A stretch of DNA of 51,096 nucleotides from Streptomyces ficellus. GTDB taxonomy: Bacteria > Actinomycetota > Actinomycetes > Streptomycetales > Streptomycetaceae. A program made the position numbers and the translations under genes. Below, in pieces: positions 28,738 to 36,309 of this stretch. The notes below the pieces were generated by a model. That model was not told the DNA's origin, did not search any database, and was given only the letters and a program-made list of their open reading frames with translations. The stretch's first letter is position 1, and every line of letters starts with the position of its first letter. The DNA is taken from assembly GCF_030406405.1 (NCBI RefSeq), contig NZ_JAUEPL010000053.1, positions 1 through 51,096 on the forward strand, read 5' to 3'.

Positions 28738-29532
28738 CTATTTCTTCGCGGTGTGTGCCTCATACGCGTCGACCACGTCCGCCGACGGGCCGTCCATCAG
28801 CAGTTTTCCGGCCTCCAGCCAGATCGCCCGGTCGCACGTTTGCCGGATCGCCCCATTGCTGTGGCTGACGAGGAACACGGTCCCGGCCCGCTCGCGCAGC
28901 TCGCCGATGCGCTCCTGGCTGCGGCGCTGGAACCTCGCGTCGCCGGTCGCCAGCGCCTCGTCGATCAGCAGGACGTCGTGGGACTTGGCGGCGGCGATGG
29001 AGAACCGCAGCCGGGCGCCCATGCCGGAGGAGTAGGTGCGCATCGGCAGCGAGATGAAGTCGCCCTTCTCGTTGATCCCGGAGAAGTCGACGATGTCGTC
29101 GTACCGCTCCTTGATCTCCTCGCGGGACATGCCCATCGCGAGCCCGCCCAGGATGACGTTGCGCTCGCCGGTCAGGTCGCCCATCAGGGCGGCGTTCACG
29201 CCGAGCAGGGAGGGCTGGCCGTGGGTGTAGATCCGGCCCTGGCTGGTGGGTTGCAGGCCGGCGATGGCCTTGAGCAGGGTGGACTTGCCCGAGCCGTTGG
29301 AGCCGATCAGGCCGATCGCCTCGCCCTTGTACGCGGCGAAACTGACGCCCTTGACGGCATGGACGGTCCGGGTGCCCGGCGACGCCGTGCGCGTACGGGA
29401 CAGGAGCCGGCCGAGCGCGGCCGTCGCGCTGCCCTTGCCGCCCTTGCCGGCGCCCTGGACGGTGTACGTGATGTGCACGCCGTCGGCGACGACGGTCGGA
29501 ATCCGCTCTTCGGTACTGCGCGGGTCAGCCAC
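28738..29532 (-). CDS. Polysaccharide/teichoic acid ABC exporter, ATPase subunit (TagH/Wzt-like)
   Basis: 264 residues from a GTG that overlaps the permease stop by eight bases. Walker A GSNGSGKST (77-85), signature SSGMGAR, Walker B DVLLIDEAL and switch His in FLVSHSN are all intact. A Gly/Ser/Arg-rich insertion (about 27-55) before the core is common in this subfamily. It lacks the C-terminal carbohydrate-binding domain of Wzt proteins, so export is probably not tied to a capped chain end. It powers export of a lipid-linked polymer through the permease encoded just upstream. Confidence 0.9.
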   Translation of the reverse strand: MADPRSTEERIPTVVADGVHITYTVQGAGKGGKGSATAALGRLLSRTRTASPGTRTVHAVKGVSFAAYKGEAIGLIGSNGSGKSTLLKAIAGLQPTSQGRIYTHGQPSLLGVNAALMGDLTGERNVILGGLAMGMSREEIKERYDDIVDFSGINEKGDFISLPMRTYSSGMGARLRFSIAAAKSHDVLLIDEALATGDARFQRRSQERIGELRERAGTVFLVSHSNGAIRQTCDRAIWLEAGKLLMDGPSADVVDAYEAHTAKK

Positions 29533-30472
29533 GGCCGTAGGTCTCCTCTGCCTTCCAGAACCAGATGAAACCGCCCACGGCGGCGAACAGCGCCCAGCCG
29601 GTGGCGACAGCCCAGACGTGCGGCGGCAGCTGGGCGGAGGTGAAGCTGTCGATGAGCGCGAAGCGCACGAGGTCGATGTAGACGGCGGCCGGATTGCACT
29701 CCAGCGCCAGCAGCACGGCGTGCGGCAGGTGGTTGTGCGCCAGGACGTGGTCGACGCTCCACATCACACCGGACACGTACATCCAGGTACGCAGCAGGAA
29801 CGGCATCAGCTGCGCGATGTCGGGGGTGCGGGCGGCGAGCCGCGCCATGACCAGCGAGACGCCGGTGTTGAACAGCGACTGCAGGGCGAGCGCGGGGGCG
29901 GCGAGCAGCCAGGACCAGCCGGGCGTGACACCGAAGCAGAACAGGATGACGACCAGCGCGCACAGCGAGAAGACCAGTTGCTGGAGCTGCTGGAGGGCCA
30001 GGGAGATGGGCAGGCTGGCGCGCGGGAAGTGCAGGGCGCGTACGAGACCGATGTTGCCGCTGACGGCGCGGGTACCGGCCATGATCGAACTGGACGTGAA
30101 CGTCCAGATGAAGACGCCGGTGACCAGGAACGGCACGAAGTCGGGGACGCCGGCCCTGGTGTTCATCAGCACGCCGAAGATGACGTAGTACACCGCCGCG
30201 TTGAGCAGGGGCGTCATCACCTGCCACACCTGGCCCAGCCTGGCCTGGCTGTACTGCGCGGTGAGGCGGGCGGTGGCGAAGGCGGTGATGAAGTGCCGCC
30301 GGGACCACAGCTGCCGGAGGTAGTCGGGCAGGGGCGGCCGGGCGCCGCTGACGGTCAGCCCGTGGCGGAGGGCGAGGGCCCGGAGGTCCTCCGCTCCCTG
30401 CGCGTCCATAGCCTCCTTCAGGTCCCGCACGTCCTTCACCGGTGGTGGGGGTGCGAGTGTCCGCGTGCTCAC
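29525..30472 (-). CDS. Polysaccharide/teichoic acid ABC exporter, permease (TagG/Wzm-like)
   Basis: 315 residues from a GTG seven bases after GAGGAG; the frame remains open far upstream, but that part is antisense to the TetR gene. A cytoplasmic N-terminus of about 70 residues precedes six membrane segments of the ABC-2 type. The amphipathic gate region ATARLTAQYSQARLGQVWQV is typical of Wzm/TagG. It is coupled to the ATPase gene by an eight-base overlap. A near-palindromic operator lies in the gap shared with the divergent TetR gene, so the pair is probably repressed by that protein. Confidence 0.9.
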   Translation of the reverse strand: MSTRTLAPPPPVKDVRDLKEAMDAQGAEDLRALALRHGLTVSGARPPLPDYLRQLWSRRHFITAFATARLTAQYSQARLGQVWQVMTPLLNAAVYYVIFGVLMNTRAGVPDFVPFLVTGVFIWTFTSSSIMAGTRAVSGNIGLVRALHFPRASLPISLALQQLQQLVFSLCALVVILFCFGVTPGWSWLLAAPALALQSLFNTGVSLVMARLAARTPDIAQLMPFLLRTWMYVSGVMWSVDHVLAHNHLPHAVLLALECNPAAVYIDLVRFALIDSFTSAQLPPHVWAVATGWALFAAVGGFIWFWKAEETYGRG

Positions 30473-30498
30473 TGGGCATCTCCTCGGCAAGGGGGTGA

Positions 30499-30522
30499 CG
30501 ACGGAACGGACCCGTTTCGTCG
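30499..30522. promoter_or_regulatory. 24-base imperfect palindrome, candidate TetR operator
   Basis: CGACGGAACGGA at 30499-30510 is followed by its near inverted complement CCCGTTTCGTCG at 30511-30522, with only two of twelve base pairs broken. It sits between the divergent exporter permease gene and the TetR gene, the usual place for a TetR-family operator. TAGGAC at 30535-30540 could be a -10 element for the TetR gene. Confidence 0.6.
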
Positions 30523-30601
30523 CTACGGCGAGACTAGGACGTGCATACGTCGCAACGCAACCGTCCCGTCGTGACGTGGGCGTGGCGCTATGATCCGGGG
30601 C

Positions 30602-31201
30602 ATGACCACACCGCCGCCCCGCCGGCCGCCCGCCGGAGCCGCCGTGCTCCGGGAGGACGTCACCGAAGCGATCCGTGCCGCCGTCTTCGAGGAACTGGCG
30701 GCGGTCGGCTTCGCCCGGATGTCCATCGAGGGCATCGCGCGGCGGGCCGGCGTCGGCAAGACGGCCGTCTACCGGCGCTGGAAGTCCAAGCTGTCGCTCG
30801 TCCTCGACCTGCTGACCGCGTTCGCCGCGCAGGGCCTGCCCGCACCGGCCACGGGCTCGCTGTACGGAGACGTCCGCGCCCTCCTGGAGGTCGCCGCGCA
30901 CGCGCTGCGCCACCCGGTCGCCTCGCAGGTCATCCCTGACCTGCTGGTCGAGGCCGCCCGCCATCCCGAGATCGCCGACGCGATCAAGGCGGCCCTGCTG
31001 GACAGCCAGCAGGGCGTGGCCGCGGTCGTCGTCCGCGAGGCGGTGGCCCGCGGCGAACTCCCCGTCGACGCGGATGCCGACCGCGCCCTGGACCTGATCA
31101 TCGGCCCGCTCTACTGGCGCCTGGTCGTGGTCCGCACCCCGCTGCCGCAGGGGTACCTGGACGACCTGGCCACGGCCGCCGTCGCCGCGCTCAAGAGCTG
31201 A
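30602..31201 (+). CDS. TetR/AcrR-family regulator
   Basis: 199 residues from the ATG at 30602; an ATG four codons earlier lacks a ribosome site. The N-terminal DNA-binding domain contains SIEGIARRAGVGKTAVYRRW, a canonical TetR helix-turn-helix with the conserved YRRW recognition end. The C-terminal ligand domain is helical and includes LDLIIGPLYWRLVV near its end. It is divergent from the polymer exporter genes across a 129-base gap holding a palindromic site. Likely a local repressor; its ligand is unknown. Confidence 0.93.
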   Translation: MTTPPPRRPPAGAAVLREDVTEAIRAAVFEELAAVGFARMSIEGIARRAGVGKTAVYRRWKSKLSLVLDLLTAFAAQGLPAPATGSLYGDVRALLEVAAHALRHPVASQVIPDLLVEAARHPEIADAIKAALLDSQQGVAAVVVREAVARGELPVDADADRALDLIIGPLYWRLVVVRTPLPQGYLDDLATAAVAALKS

Positions 31202-31291
31202 GGGACACCCCCGTCACCCGGTCGGACGCGCTTCGGTGACGCCCGGCGCGCGGGGCGGTTGGGCCTGCCGACACGAAAGGACGGTGGGCCG

Positions 31292-31936
31292 GTGCGTGCG
31301 CTCGGCATTGACGGCGCGTGGGTCATGGAACCCCGCGTCTTCCACGACAGCAGGGGCAGTTTCCACGAGTGGTTCCGGGCGCCGGAGCTCCATGAGGCGG
31401 CCGGGTACGGCCTCGGGCTCGCCCAGGCCAACTGCTCGGTCTCCGCGCGCGGCACCCTGCGCGGCGTCCACTTCGCGGACGTGCCGCCCGGCCAGGCCAA
31501 GTACGTGACGTGCGTACGTGGCGCGGTGGTGGACGTGGTGGTCGACATCCGCACGGGCTCGCCGACCTACCGCGCCTGGGAGGCGGTCGAGCTCGACGAC
31601 CGCGACCACCGGGCCGTCCACCTCGCGGAGGGGCTGGGGCACGCGTTCATGGCGCTCACCGACGACGCGACCGTCGTCTACCTCTGCTCGCGCGGCTACG
31701 CCCCCACCCGGGAGCACGGCATCCACCCGCTCGACCCGGACCTCGCCATCGACTGGCCGGCCGGCCTCACCCCCGTACTGTCCGAGAAGGACGCCACGGC
31801 CCCCACGCTCGCCGAGGCCGAGGCGGCGGGCCTGCTGCCGTCGTACGCGGCGTGTGTCCAGTGGTACGAGGGGCTGCGGGCCGGCCCTCGGGGGGACGAG
31901 ACCGGGGCGTCGCCGCTCATTCCGGCGAGCCGCTGA
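31292..31936 (+). CDS. rfbC: dTDP-4-dehydrorhamnose 3,5-epimerase
   Basis: 214 residues from the GTG at 31292; a TTG 11 codons upstream is less likely. RmlC cupin with FHDSRGSFHEWF, then AQANCSVSARGTLRGVHF carrying the catalytic His (H60), the substrate-binding Lys (K70), the catalytic-Tyr region SRGYAPT (Y136) and DPDLAIDWP (D154). Epimerises the 4-keto sugar made by RfbB on the way to dTDP-L-rhamnose. It lies 1.1 kb from, and opposite to, the rfbABD operon, which lacks its own rfbC. A sugar-specific 3- or 5-epimerase of antibiotic type is possible, but the context favours rhamnose. Confidence 0.88.
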   Translation: MRALGIDGAWVMEPRVFHDSRGSFHEWFRAPELHEAAGYGLGLAQANCSVSARGTLRGVHFADVPPGQAKYVTCVRGAVVDVVVDIRTGSPTYRAWEAVELDDRDHRAVHLAEGLGHAFMALTDDATVVYLCSRGYAPTREHGIHPLDPDLAIDWPAGLTPVLSEKDATAPTLAEAEAAGLLPSYAACVQWYEGLRAGPRGDETGASPLIPASR

Positions 31937-31960
31937 CGGGCGGCTGCGGAGCCGGAACCA

Positions 31961-32009
31961 TCGAGCGCCGGGCACCGCCTCGGGTGAGGCGGGTGCCCGG
32001 CGCTCGATC
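31961..32009. terminator. strong bidirectional terminator
   Basis: A perfect 17-pair stem (ATCGAGCGCCGGGCACC with its complement at 31993-32009) is extended by five more pairs after one bulged G and closed by a four-base loop. It lies between the convergent rfbC and small hydrophobic protein genes. Confidence 0.93.
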
Positions 32010-32026
32010 TGATGGTGCGTCAGCGC

Positions 32027-32197
32027 CTACCAGCGGTACCAGCGGCCGCGTGTGCCGCCGTGGCCCGCCGGGCGGACGAGGAACCCGACCACCCAGACGA
32101 CCAGCACGATGGCCGCGATCCACCAGAGGATCTCTACGGCGAAACCCGCACCGAAAAGAATCAGGGCGAGAAGCAGAACGAGAAGAAGCGGGACCAT
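32027..32197 (-). CDS. Small hydrophobic membrane protein
   Basis: 56 residues from an ATG nine bases after GGAGG. Nearly the whole chain is membrane: MVPLLLVLLLALILFGAGFA, then a second helix containing WWIAAIVLVVWVVGFLV, and a basic-aromatic tail ending GRWYRW. This matches a short streptomycete hydrophobic peptide often found near CsbD genes and linked to general stress. It is divergent from the csbD gene across a 144-base gap with a perfect AT-rich inverted repeat. Function unknown. Confidence 0.82.
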   Translation of the reverse strand: MVPLLLVLLLALILFGAGFAVEILWWIAAIVLVVWVVGFLVRPAGHGGTRGRWYRW

Positions 32198-32232
32198 GGT
32201 TATCAACCTCCGAAGCCCCTCGTGCCCGGCAT

Positions 32233-32262
32233 AAAGAAGATCGCACAATCCAGATCTTCTTT
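32233..32262. promoter_or_regulatory. perfect inverted repeat in AT-rich divergent promoter gap
   Basis: AAAGAAGATC (32233-32242) and GATCTTCTTT (32253-32262) are exact complements separated by ten bases. The site is 36 bases from the hydrophobic-protein start and 80 from the csbD start, within an unusually AT-rich patch for this genome. An operator is likeliest. A plus-strand hairpin with following T-rich sequence could alternatively act as a terminator. Confidence 0.6.
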
Positions 32263-32341
32263 TCTTCCCGGGTTTGCGTGCCGGTGTTTCGGCAAGACGG
32301 GAGGAGAATCACGTCGTCAACTTTTTGGGAGAGTGATTCCG

Positions 32342-32515
32342 GTGGCAGCCGACGAGAAGGCGCAGGCCAAGACCGAGCAGGCCAAGGGCAAGGCCAAGGA
32401 GGCGATCGGGCGCGCCGTGGGCAACGAGCGTATGACCGCCGAGGGCCGCGCCGAGCAGTCCAAGGGCGATCTGCGGCAGGCGAAGGAGAACACCAAGGAC
32501 GCCTTCCGCCACTGA
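32342..32515 (+). CDS. CsbD-family stress protein
   Basis: 57 residues from a GTG ten bases after GGAG. The sequence is the usual short CsbD repeat: AADEKAQAKTEQAKGKAKEA, then GRAVGNERMTAEGRAEQSKG. It is highly charged and predicted to be a disordered or helical cytoplasmic protein. CsbD proteins are induced by general stress sigma factors; the biochemical role is unknown. The neighbouring RsbW-like ATPase gene fits that regulatory theme. A GTG three codons earlier (32333) is possible. Confidence 0.87.
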   Translation: MAADEKAQAKTEQAKGKAKEAIGRAVGNERMTAEGRAEQSKGDLRQAKENTKDAFRH

Positions 32516-32540
32516 TGCGCCACTGATGTGAGTCGTTGAG

Positions 32541-32574
32541 TACGGCCCGCTTCCCGGGAGGGAAGCGGGCCGTA
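32541..32574. terminator. terminator after csbD
   Basis: TACGGCCCGCTTCC (32541-32554) pairs perfectly with GGAAGCGGGCCGTA (32561-32574) over a six-base loop. It separates the convergent csbD and RsbW-like genes and could stop both. Confidence 0.9.
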
Positions 32575-32638
32575 TTCATGACCGGGGATCATGACCGGGA
32601 TTCATGACCGGTATTCACCAGCGGAAATCACGACCGGG
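32575..32638. repeat. five imperfect 11-14-base repeats of TTCATGACCGGGA
   Basis: Units start at about 32575, 32589, 32601, 32614 and 32628, with decreasing similarity. They lie between the csbD terminator and the 3' end of the RsbW-like gene. Nothing suggests coding. Confidence 0.65.
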
Positions 32639-32674
32639 TTGCCGCGCCGCGTTTCCGCGCGGTGTGACGTCTGC

Positions 32675-33091
32675 TCACCCGTCCCCGCCGGACGGGGTGA
32701 AGCAGGCGGTGATGGTCTTGCCGTGCTGCTGGGCGTGGGTGTGCCAGTGATCCGCCAGCGCGTCGACCAGGGCCAGGCCCCGGCCGCCCGTCGAGACGGT
32801 GTCAGGCGCGCGCGGGGTCGGCATCCCGCTGCCGCCGGAGTCGTGGACACTGACGTGCAGGCACCGGTTGTCCCAGGTCAGCACCACCTGGGCGGAACTG
32901 CGGGCGTGGACATGCGCGTTGGTGATGAGCTCCGACACCGTGAGCAGCACGTCGTCCGTCGTCTCGGGGGCGCTCTCGGTCCAGCCCAGGGACTCCAGGT
33001 GCTCGCGTGCCCAGCACCGCCCCGCTCGTACGCCACCCGAAACGGGAAAGCTCCGCGCCCAGCCCACGGCCTTCATCGACGAGTCGGCCAT
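32675..33091 (-). CDS. RsbW-like ATP-binding protein (GHKL kinase / anti-sigma type)
   Basis: 138 residues from an ATG five bases after AAGGAG. HATPase_c_2 fold with N box ELITNAHVHA, G1 box VHDSGGSGMP and G2 region GGRGLALVDALADHW. The protein has the size of streptomycete anti-sigma factor kinases, a very large paralogous family in this genus. It could bind a sigma factor or anti-anti-sigma factor, but none is encoded beside it. It lies next to csbD, a typical member of a stress sigma regulon, which is suggestive only. Confidence 0.88.
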   Translation of the reverse strand: MADSSMKAVGWARSFPVSGGVRAGRCWAREHLESLGWTESAPETTDDVLLTVSELITNAHVHARSSAQVVLTWDNRCLHVSVHDSGGSGMPTPRAPDTVSTGGRGLALVDALADHWHTHAQQHGKTITACFTPSGGDG

Positions 33092-33169
33092 CGTGTCTCC
33101 TTGCGTCCGGGGTCCGGCCATCCGCGTGTACCCCGGACCGGGGAAGGCAACGGCCTCGGCGCCCGGTTG

Positions 33170-34036
33170 TCAGGGCCCGGTGCCGGCGGCGGTGAGCCGC
33201 AGCGCGGGGAGCGCTTCCCGCAGCGCCTCCCGCCAGTCCCGCAGCGGGGGCAGGTCCGCCTCGCGCCAGCGGTCGTGGCCCAGCACGCTGTACGCGGGAC
33301 GGGGTGCCGGGCGCGGGTAGGCCGCGCTCGTGGTGGGCCGCACCCGGCCCGGGTCCGCGCCCAGCAGCCGGAACGTCTCACGGGCCAGGTCCCACCACGT
33401 GCCGTCGCCGGCGTTCGTGGCGTGGTAGACGCCCGGCGGCGCGCCACAGCGGCCCAGGGCGACCAGCCGGCGGGCGAGGTCGGCGCTCCAGGTGGGCTGG
33501 CCGCGCTGGTCGTCCACCACGTCCACGTACTCCCGCGACGCCTCCGAACGCAGCATCGCCCGTACGAAGTTGGCGCCCCCCGCCCCGTACAGCCACGCCG
33601 TCCGCACCACGTACCCGTGCTCGGGCAGCAGTTCCAGCACCGCCCGCTCGCCGGCCAGCTTGGTGCGGCCGTACGCGGTGCGCGGGGCGGGCGGCGTGCC
33701 CTCGGCGTACGGCACGCGCGCGTGGCCGTCGAACACGTAGTCCGTCGACACGTGCAGCAGCACGCACCCCACCGAGGCGCACGCCTCCGCCAGGTGGCGC
33801 ACCCCCGTGCCGTTCACCGCCAGGGCCTCGCCCTCGCGCGTCTCGGCGTCGTCCACCGCCGTCCAGGCCGCGCAGTTGACGACCACCGAAGGGCGCAGTG
33901 CCGCCAGCGCCGCCCGCACCGCGACCGGGTCGCGCACGTCCAGCTCCCGCCGCGTCAGGCCCACCGCGTCGCCGCCCAGGCACCTGAGCACGTCCCGGCC
34001 GAGCATCCCGCCGGCGCCCGTGACCAGCCAACTCAC
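33170..34036 (-). CDS. rfbD: dTDP-4-dehydrorhamnose reductase
   Basis: 288 residues from a GTG sharing GTGA with the rfbB stop. Extended SDR fold: nucleotide loop VTGAGGMLGRD near the start, STDYVFDG, and the catalytic pair in YGRTKLAGE. Reduces dTDP-4-keto-L-rhamnose to dTDP-L-rhamnose with NAD(P)H. Last gene of the overlapping rfbA-rfbB-rfbD operon; the 78-base gap to the next gene (same strand) shows nothing notable. Length is standard. Confidence 0.95.
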   Translation of the reverse strand: MSWLVTGAGGMLGRDVLRCLGGDAVGLTRRELDVRDPVAVRAALAALRPSVVVNCAAWTAVDDAETREGEALAVNGTGVRHLAEACASVGCVLLHVSTDYVFDGHARVPYAEGTPPAPRTAYGRTKLAGERAVLELLPEHGYVVRTAWLYGAGGANFVRAMLRSEASREYVDVVDDQRGQPTWSADLARRLVALGRCGAPPGVYHATNAGDGTWWDLARETFRLLGADPGRVRPTTSAAYPRPAPRPAYSVLGHDRWREADLPPLRDWREALREALPALRLTAAGTGP

Positions 34037-35040
34037 AGCGCCGCCCGGCCGAGCAGGGGCTGCCACCAGGAACGGTTCTCCCGGTACCAGGCGACCGTCT
34101 CCGCCAGGCCCGTCGCGAAGTCCTTGCCCGGCCGGTAGCCCAGCTCCTCGCGGATCTTCGTCCAGTCGACCGAGTACCGCCGGTCGTGGCCCTTGCGGTC
34201 CTCGACATGGTCGACCCGGGACCAGTGCGCGCCGCAGGCGTCGAGCAGCGCGCTGGTCAGCTCCCGGTTGGACAGCTCCGTGCCGCCGCCGATGTGGTAG
34301 ATCTCGCCCGCCCGCCCCCGGGTGCGCACCAGCTCCACGCCGCGCACATGGTCGTCCACGTGCAGCCAGTCGCGCACGTGCGAGCCGTCCCCGTACAGCG
34401 GCACCCGGCCGCCCTCCAGGAGCCGCGTGATGAACAGGGGGATGACCTTCTCGGGGAACTGGTGGGGGCCGTAGTTGTTGGAGCAGCGCGTCACGCGCAC
34501 GTCCAGGCCGTGCGTGCGGTGGTAGGCGAGCGCGATCAGGTCGGCGGACGCCTTGGACGCGGCGTACGGGGAGTTGGGCCGCACCGGCGCGTCCTCCGTC
34601 CAGGAGCCCTCCTCGATGGACCCGTACACCTCGTCCGTGGAGATGTGGACGAAGGTGGAGATACGGTTCCGCAGGGCCGCGTCCAGCAGTGTCTGCGTAC
34701 CGAGCACATTGGTGCGGACGAACTCGGCGGCGCCCAGGATCGAGCGGTCCACGTGCGACTCGGCGGCGAAATGGACGATCTCGTCGTGTTCGGAGACCAG
34801 CTTGTCGACCAGGTCCGCGTCCCGGATGTCACCGTGCACGAACAGGAAACCGGGACGGTCCCGCACAGGGTCGAGGTTCGCGGGGTTCCCGGCGTAGGTG
34901 AGCCGGTCGAGGACCGTGACCTGGGCCTGGGTCTGGGCGTGGGCATGGCCGGGGCCTGGCGGCCCCAGCAGCGTACGGACGTAGTGCGAGCCGATGAAAC
35001 CGGCTCCTCCGGTGACCAGGATGCGCGGGACGGACTTCAT
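34033..35040 (-). CDS. rfbB: dTDP-glucose 4,6-dehydratase
   Basis: 335 residues. NAD loop TGGAGFIGSH (10-19), catalytic STDEVYG (T135, D136, E137) and YAASK (Y159, K163), then RCSNNYGPHQFPEKVIPLFI and GDGSHVRDWLHVDDHV. Converts dTDP-glucose to dTDP-4-keto-6-deoxyglucose. A short Gly/Pro/His/Gln segment (about 26-40, GPPGPGHAHAQTQAQ) is inserted between the first helix and second strand, where homologues have only a few residues. Its start overlaps the rfbA stop by four bases, and its stop overlaps the rfbD start. Confidence 0.96.
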   Translation of the reverse strand: MKSVPRILVTGGAGFIGSHYVRTLLGPPGPGHAHAQTQAQVTVLDRLTYAGNPANLDPVRDRPGFLFVHGDIRDADLVDKLVSEHDEIVHFAAESHVDRSILGAAEFVRTNVLGTQTLLDAALRNRISTFVHISTDEVYGSIEEGSWTEDAPVRPNSPYAASKASADLIALAYHRTHGLDVRVTRCSNNYGPHQFPEKVIPLFITRLLEGGRVPLYGDGSHVRDWLHVDDHVRGVELVRTRGRAGEIYHIGGGTELSNRELTSALLDACGAHWSRVDHVEDRKGHDRRYSVDWTKIREELGYRPGKDFATGLAETVAWYRENRSWWQPLLGRAAL

Positions 35041-36104
35041 GCGGAGATCTGCACCTTGCTGTGATCGCCGAGCACCAGGCGGTGGGCGGCCGGGATGGGC
35101 GGGGCGGGGGTGATCTCGACGTTACGTCCGATGAGGGACGCCTCGACGCGCCCCACGCCGAGCAGCGAGGAGCCGCTGAGCACGATGGAGTACTCGATCT
35201 CGCTGTCCGTCACCCGGCAGTTCTCGGCGATGGACGTGGACGGGCCGATGTAGGAGTTCTCCACGACGGTGCCCGCGCCGATGATGACCGGCCCGACGAT
35301 GCGCGAGCCGCGCACGGTCGCCCCGCCGCCGATGCGGACGCGGCCGATGATCTCGGTGGCGTCGTCCACGCTGCCGTCGTTGCGCGGGGTGAGCAGCTCC
35401 AGGACGGACCGGTTCACCTCCAGCATGTCCGCCACGTTGCCGGTGTCCTTCCAGTAGCCGGAGATGACCGTCGAGGTGACGGTGCGCCGCTCGTCGATGA
35501 GCCACTGGAGGGCGTCGGTGATCTCCAGCTCGCCGCGCGCGGACGGCTCGATGGACCGCACCGCCTCGTGCACGGCGGACGTGAAGAGGTACACGCCGAC
35601 CAGCGCCAGGTCGCTGCGTGGCGCGGCCGGCTTCTCCTCCAGCCGGGCGACGCGCCCGTCGACGTCGAGCTCGGCGACCCCGAAGGCGCGCGGGTCGGGC
35701 ACCTTGGTCAGCAGGATCTGGGCGGCGGGCCGGGTGGCGCGGAACTCCTCGACCAGCTCCGTGATTCCGCCGACGATGAAGTTGTCCCCCAGATACATCA
35801 CGAAATCGTCGTCGCCGAGGAATTCGCGGGCGATCAGCACGGCGTGGGCGAGACCCAGCGGGGCGTGCTGGGGAATGTAGGTGACGTCCAGGCCGAAGCG
35901 CGACCCGTCGCCCACCGCGGCCCGGATCTCCTCGGCCGTGTCGCCGACGATGATGCCGACCTGCCGGATTCCGGCGGCGGCGATCGATTCGAGACCGTAG
36001 AAGAGCACGGGCTTGTTGGCGACCGGGACGAGCTGTTTGGCGGAGGTGTGCGTGATGGGGCGCAGCCGGGTGCCGGCGCCTCCGGAGAGTACGAGTGCTT
36101 TCAC
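35037..36104 (-). CDS. rfbA: Glucose-1-phosphate thymidylyltransferase, long form
   Basis: 355 residues from a GTG with a GAGGCAGG-type site upstream. The nucleotidyltransferase domain has SGGAGTRLRP (7-16) and YLGDN (metal-binding Asp at about 107). It is followed by a left-handed beta-helix of hexapeptide repeats (about 245-330, for example VIIGAGTVVENSYIGPSTSI). The long form with the beta-helix is the type seen in actinobacterial deoxysugar gene sets, unlike the roughly 290-residue E. coli RmlA. It makes dTDP-glucose and opens the rfbABD operon. Confidence 0.94.
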   Translation of the reverse strand: MKALVLSGGAGTRLRPITHTSAKQLVPVANKPVLFYGLESIAAAGIRQVGIIVGDTAEEIRAAVGDGSRFGLDVTYIPQHAPLGLAHAVLIAREFLGDDDFVMYLGDNFIVGGITELVEEFRATRPAAQILLTKVPDPRAFGVAELDVDGRVARLEEKPAAPRSDLALVGVYLFTSAVHEAVRSIEPSARGELEITDALQWLIDERRTVTSTVISGYWKDTGNVADMLEVNRSVLELLTPRNDGSVDDATEIIGRVRIGGGATVRGSRIVGPVIIGAGTVVENSYIGPSTSIAENCRVTDSEIEYSIVLSGSSLLGVGRVEASLIGRNVEITPAPPIPAAHRLVLGDHSKVQISA

Positions 36105-36309
36105 TGGGTGCCTGCCTCGGCTGACGGGGACAAGGTGCAGGTTGTGAACGAGAGTTGAGCGCCACGAATTACGTGCCGTGGTGGGCCATACGTGTGATTC
36201 GGTAAACCCGTTCCGGCGCTATAACGCCCGCGCAGTGAACTCCATTGCCGCTTAAGTATGTTTATCGGTGCTTCGCTAGGTGCCGTTGGTATTGCTACGT
36301 TCGGCAACC

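Noticed and set aside
30473..30964. N-terminal extension of the exporter permease
   Set aside because: It is antisense to the TetR gene, lacks hydrophobic or conserved character, and a GTG with GAGGAG exists at 30472.
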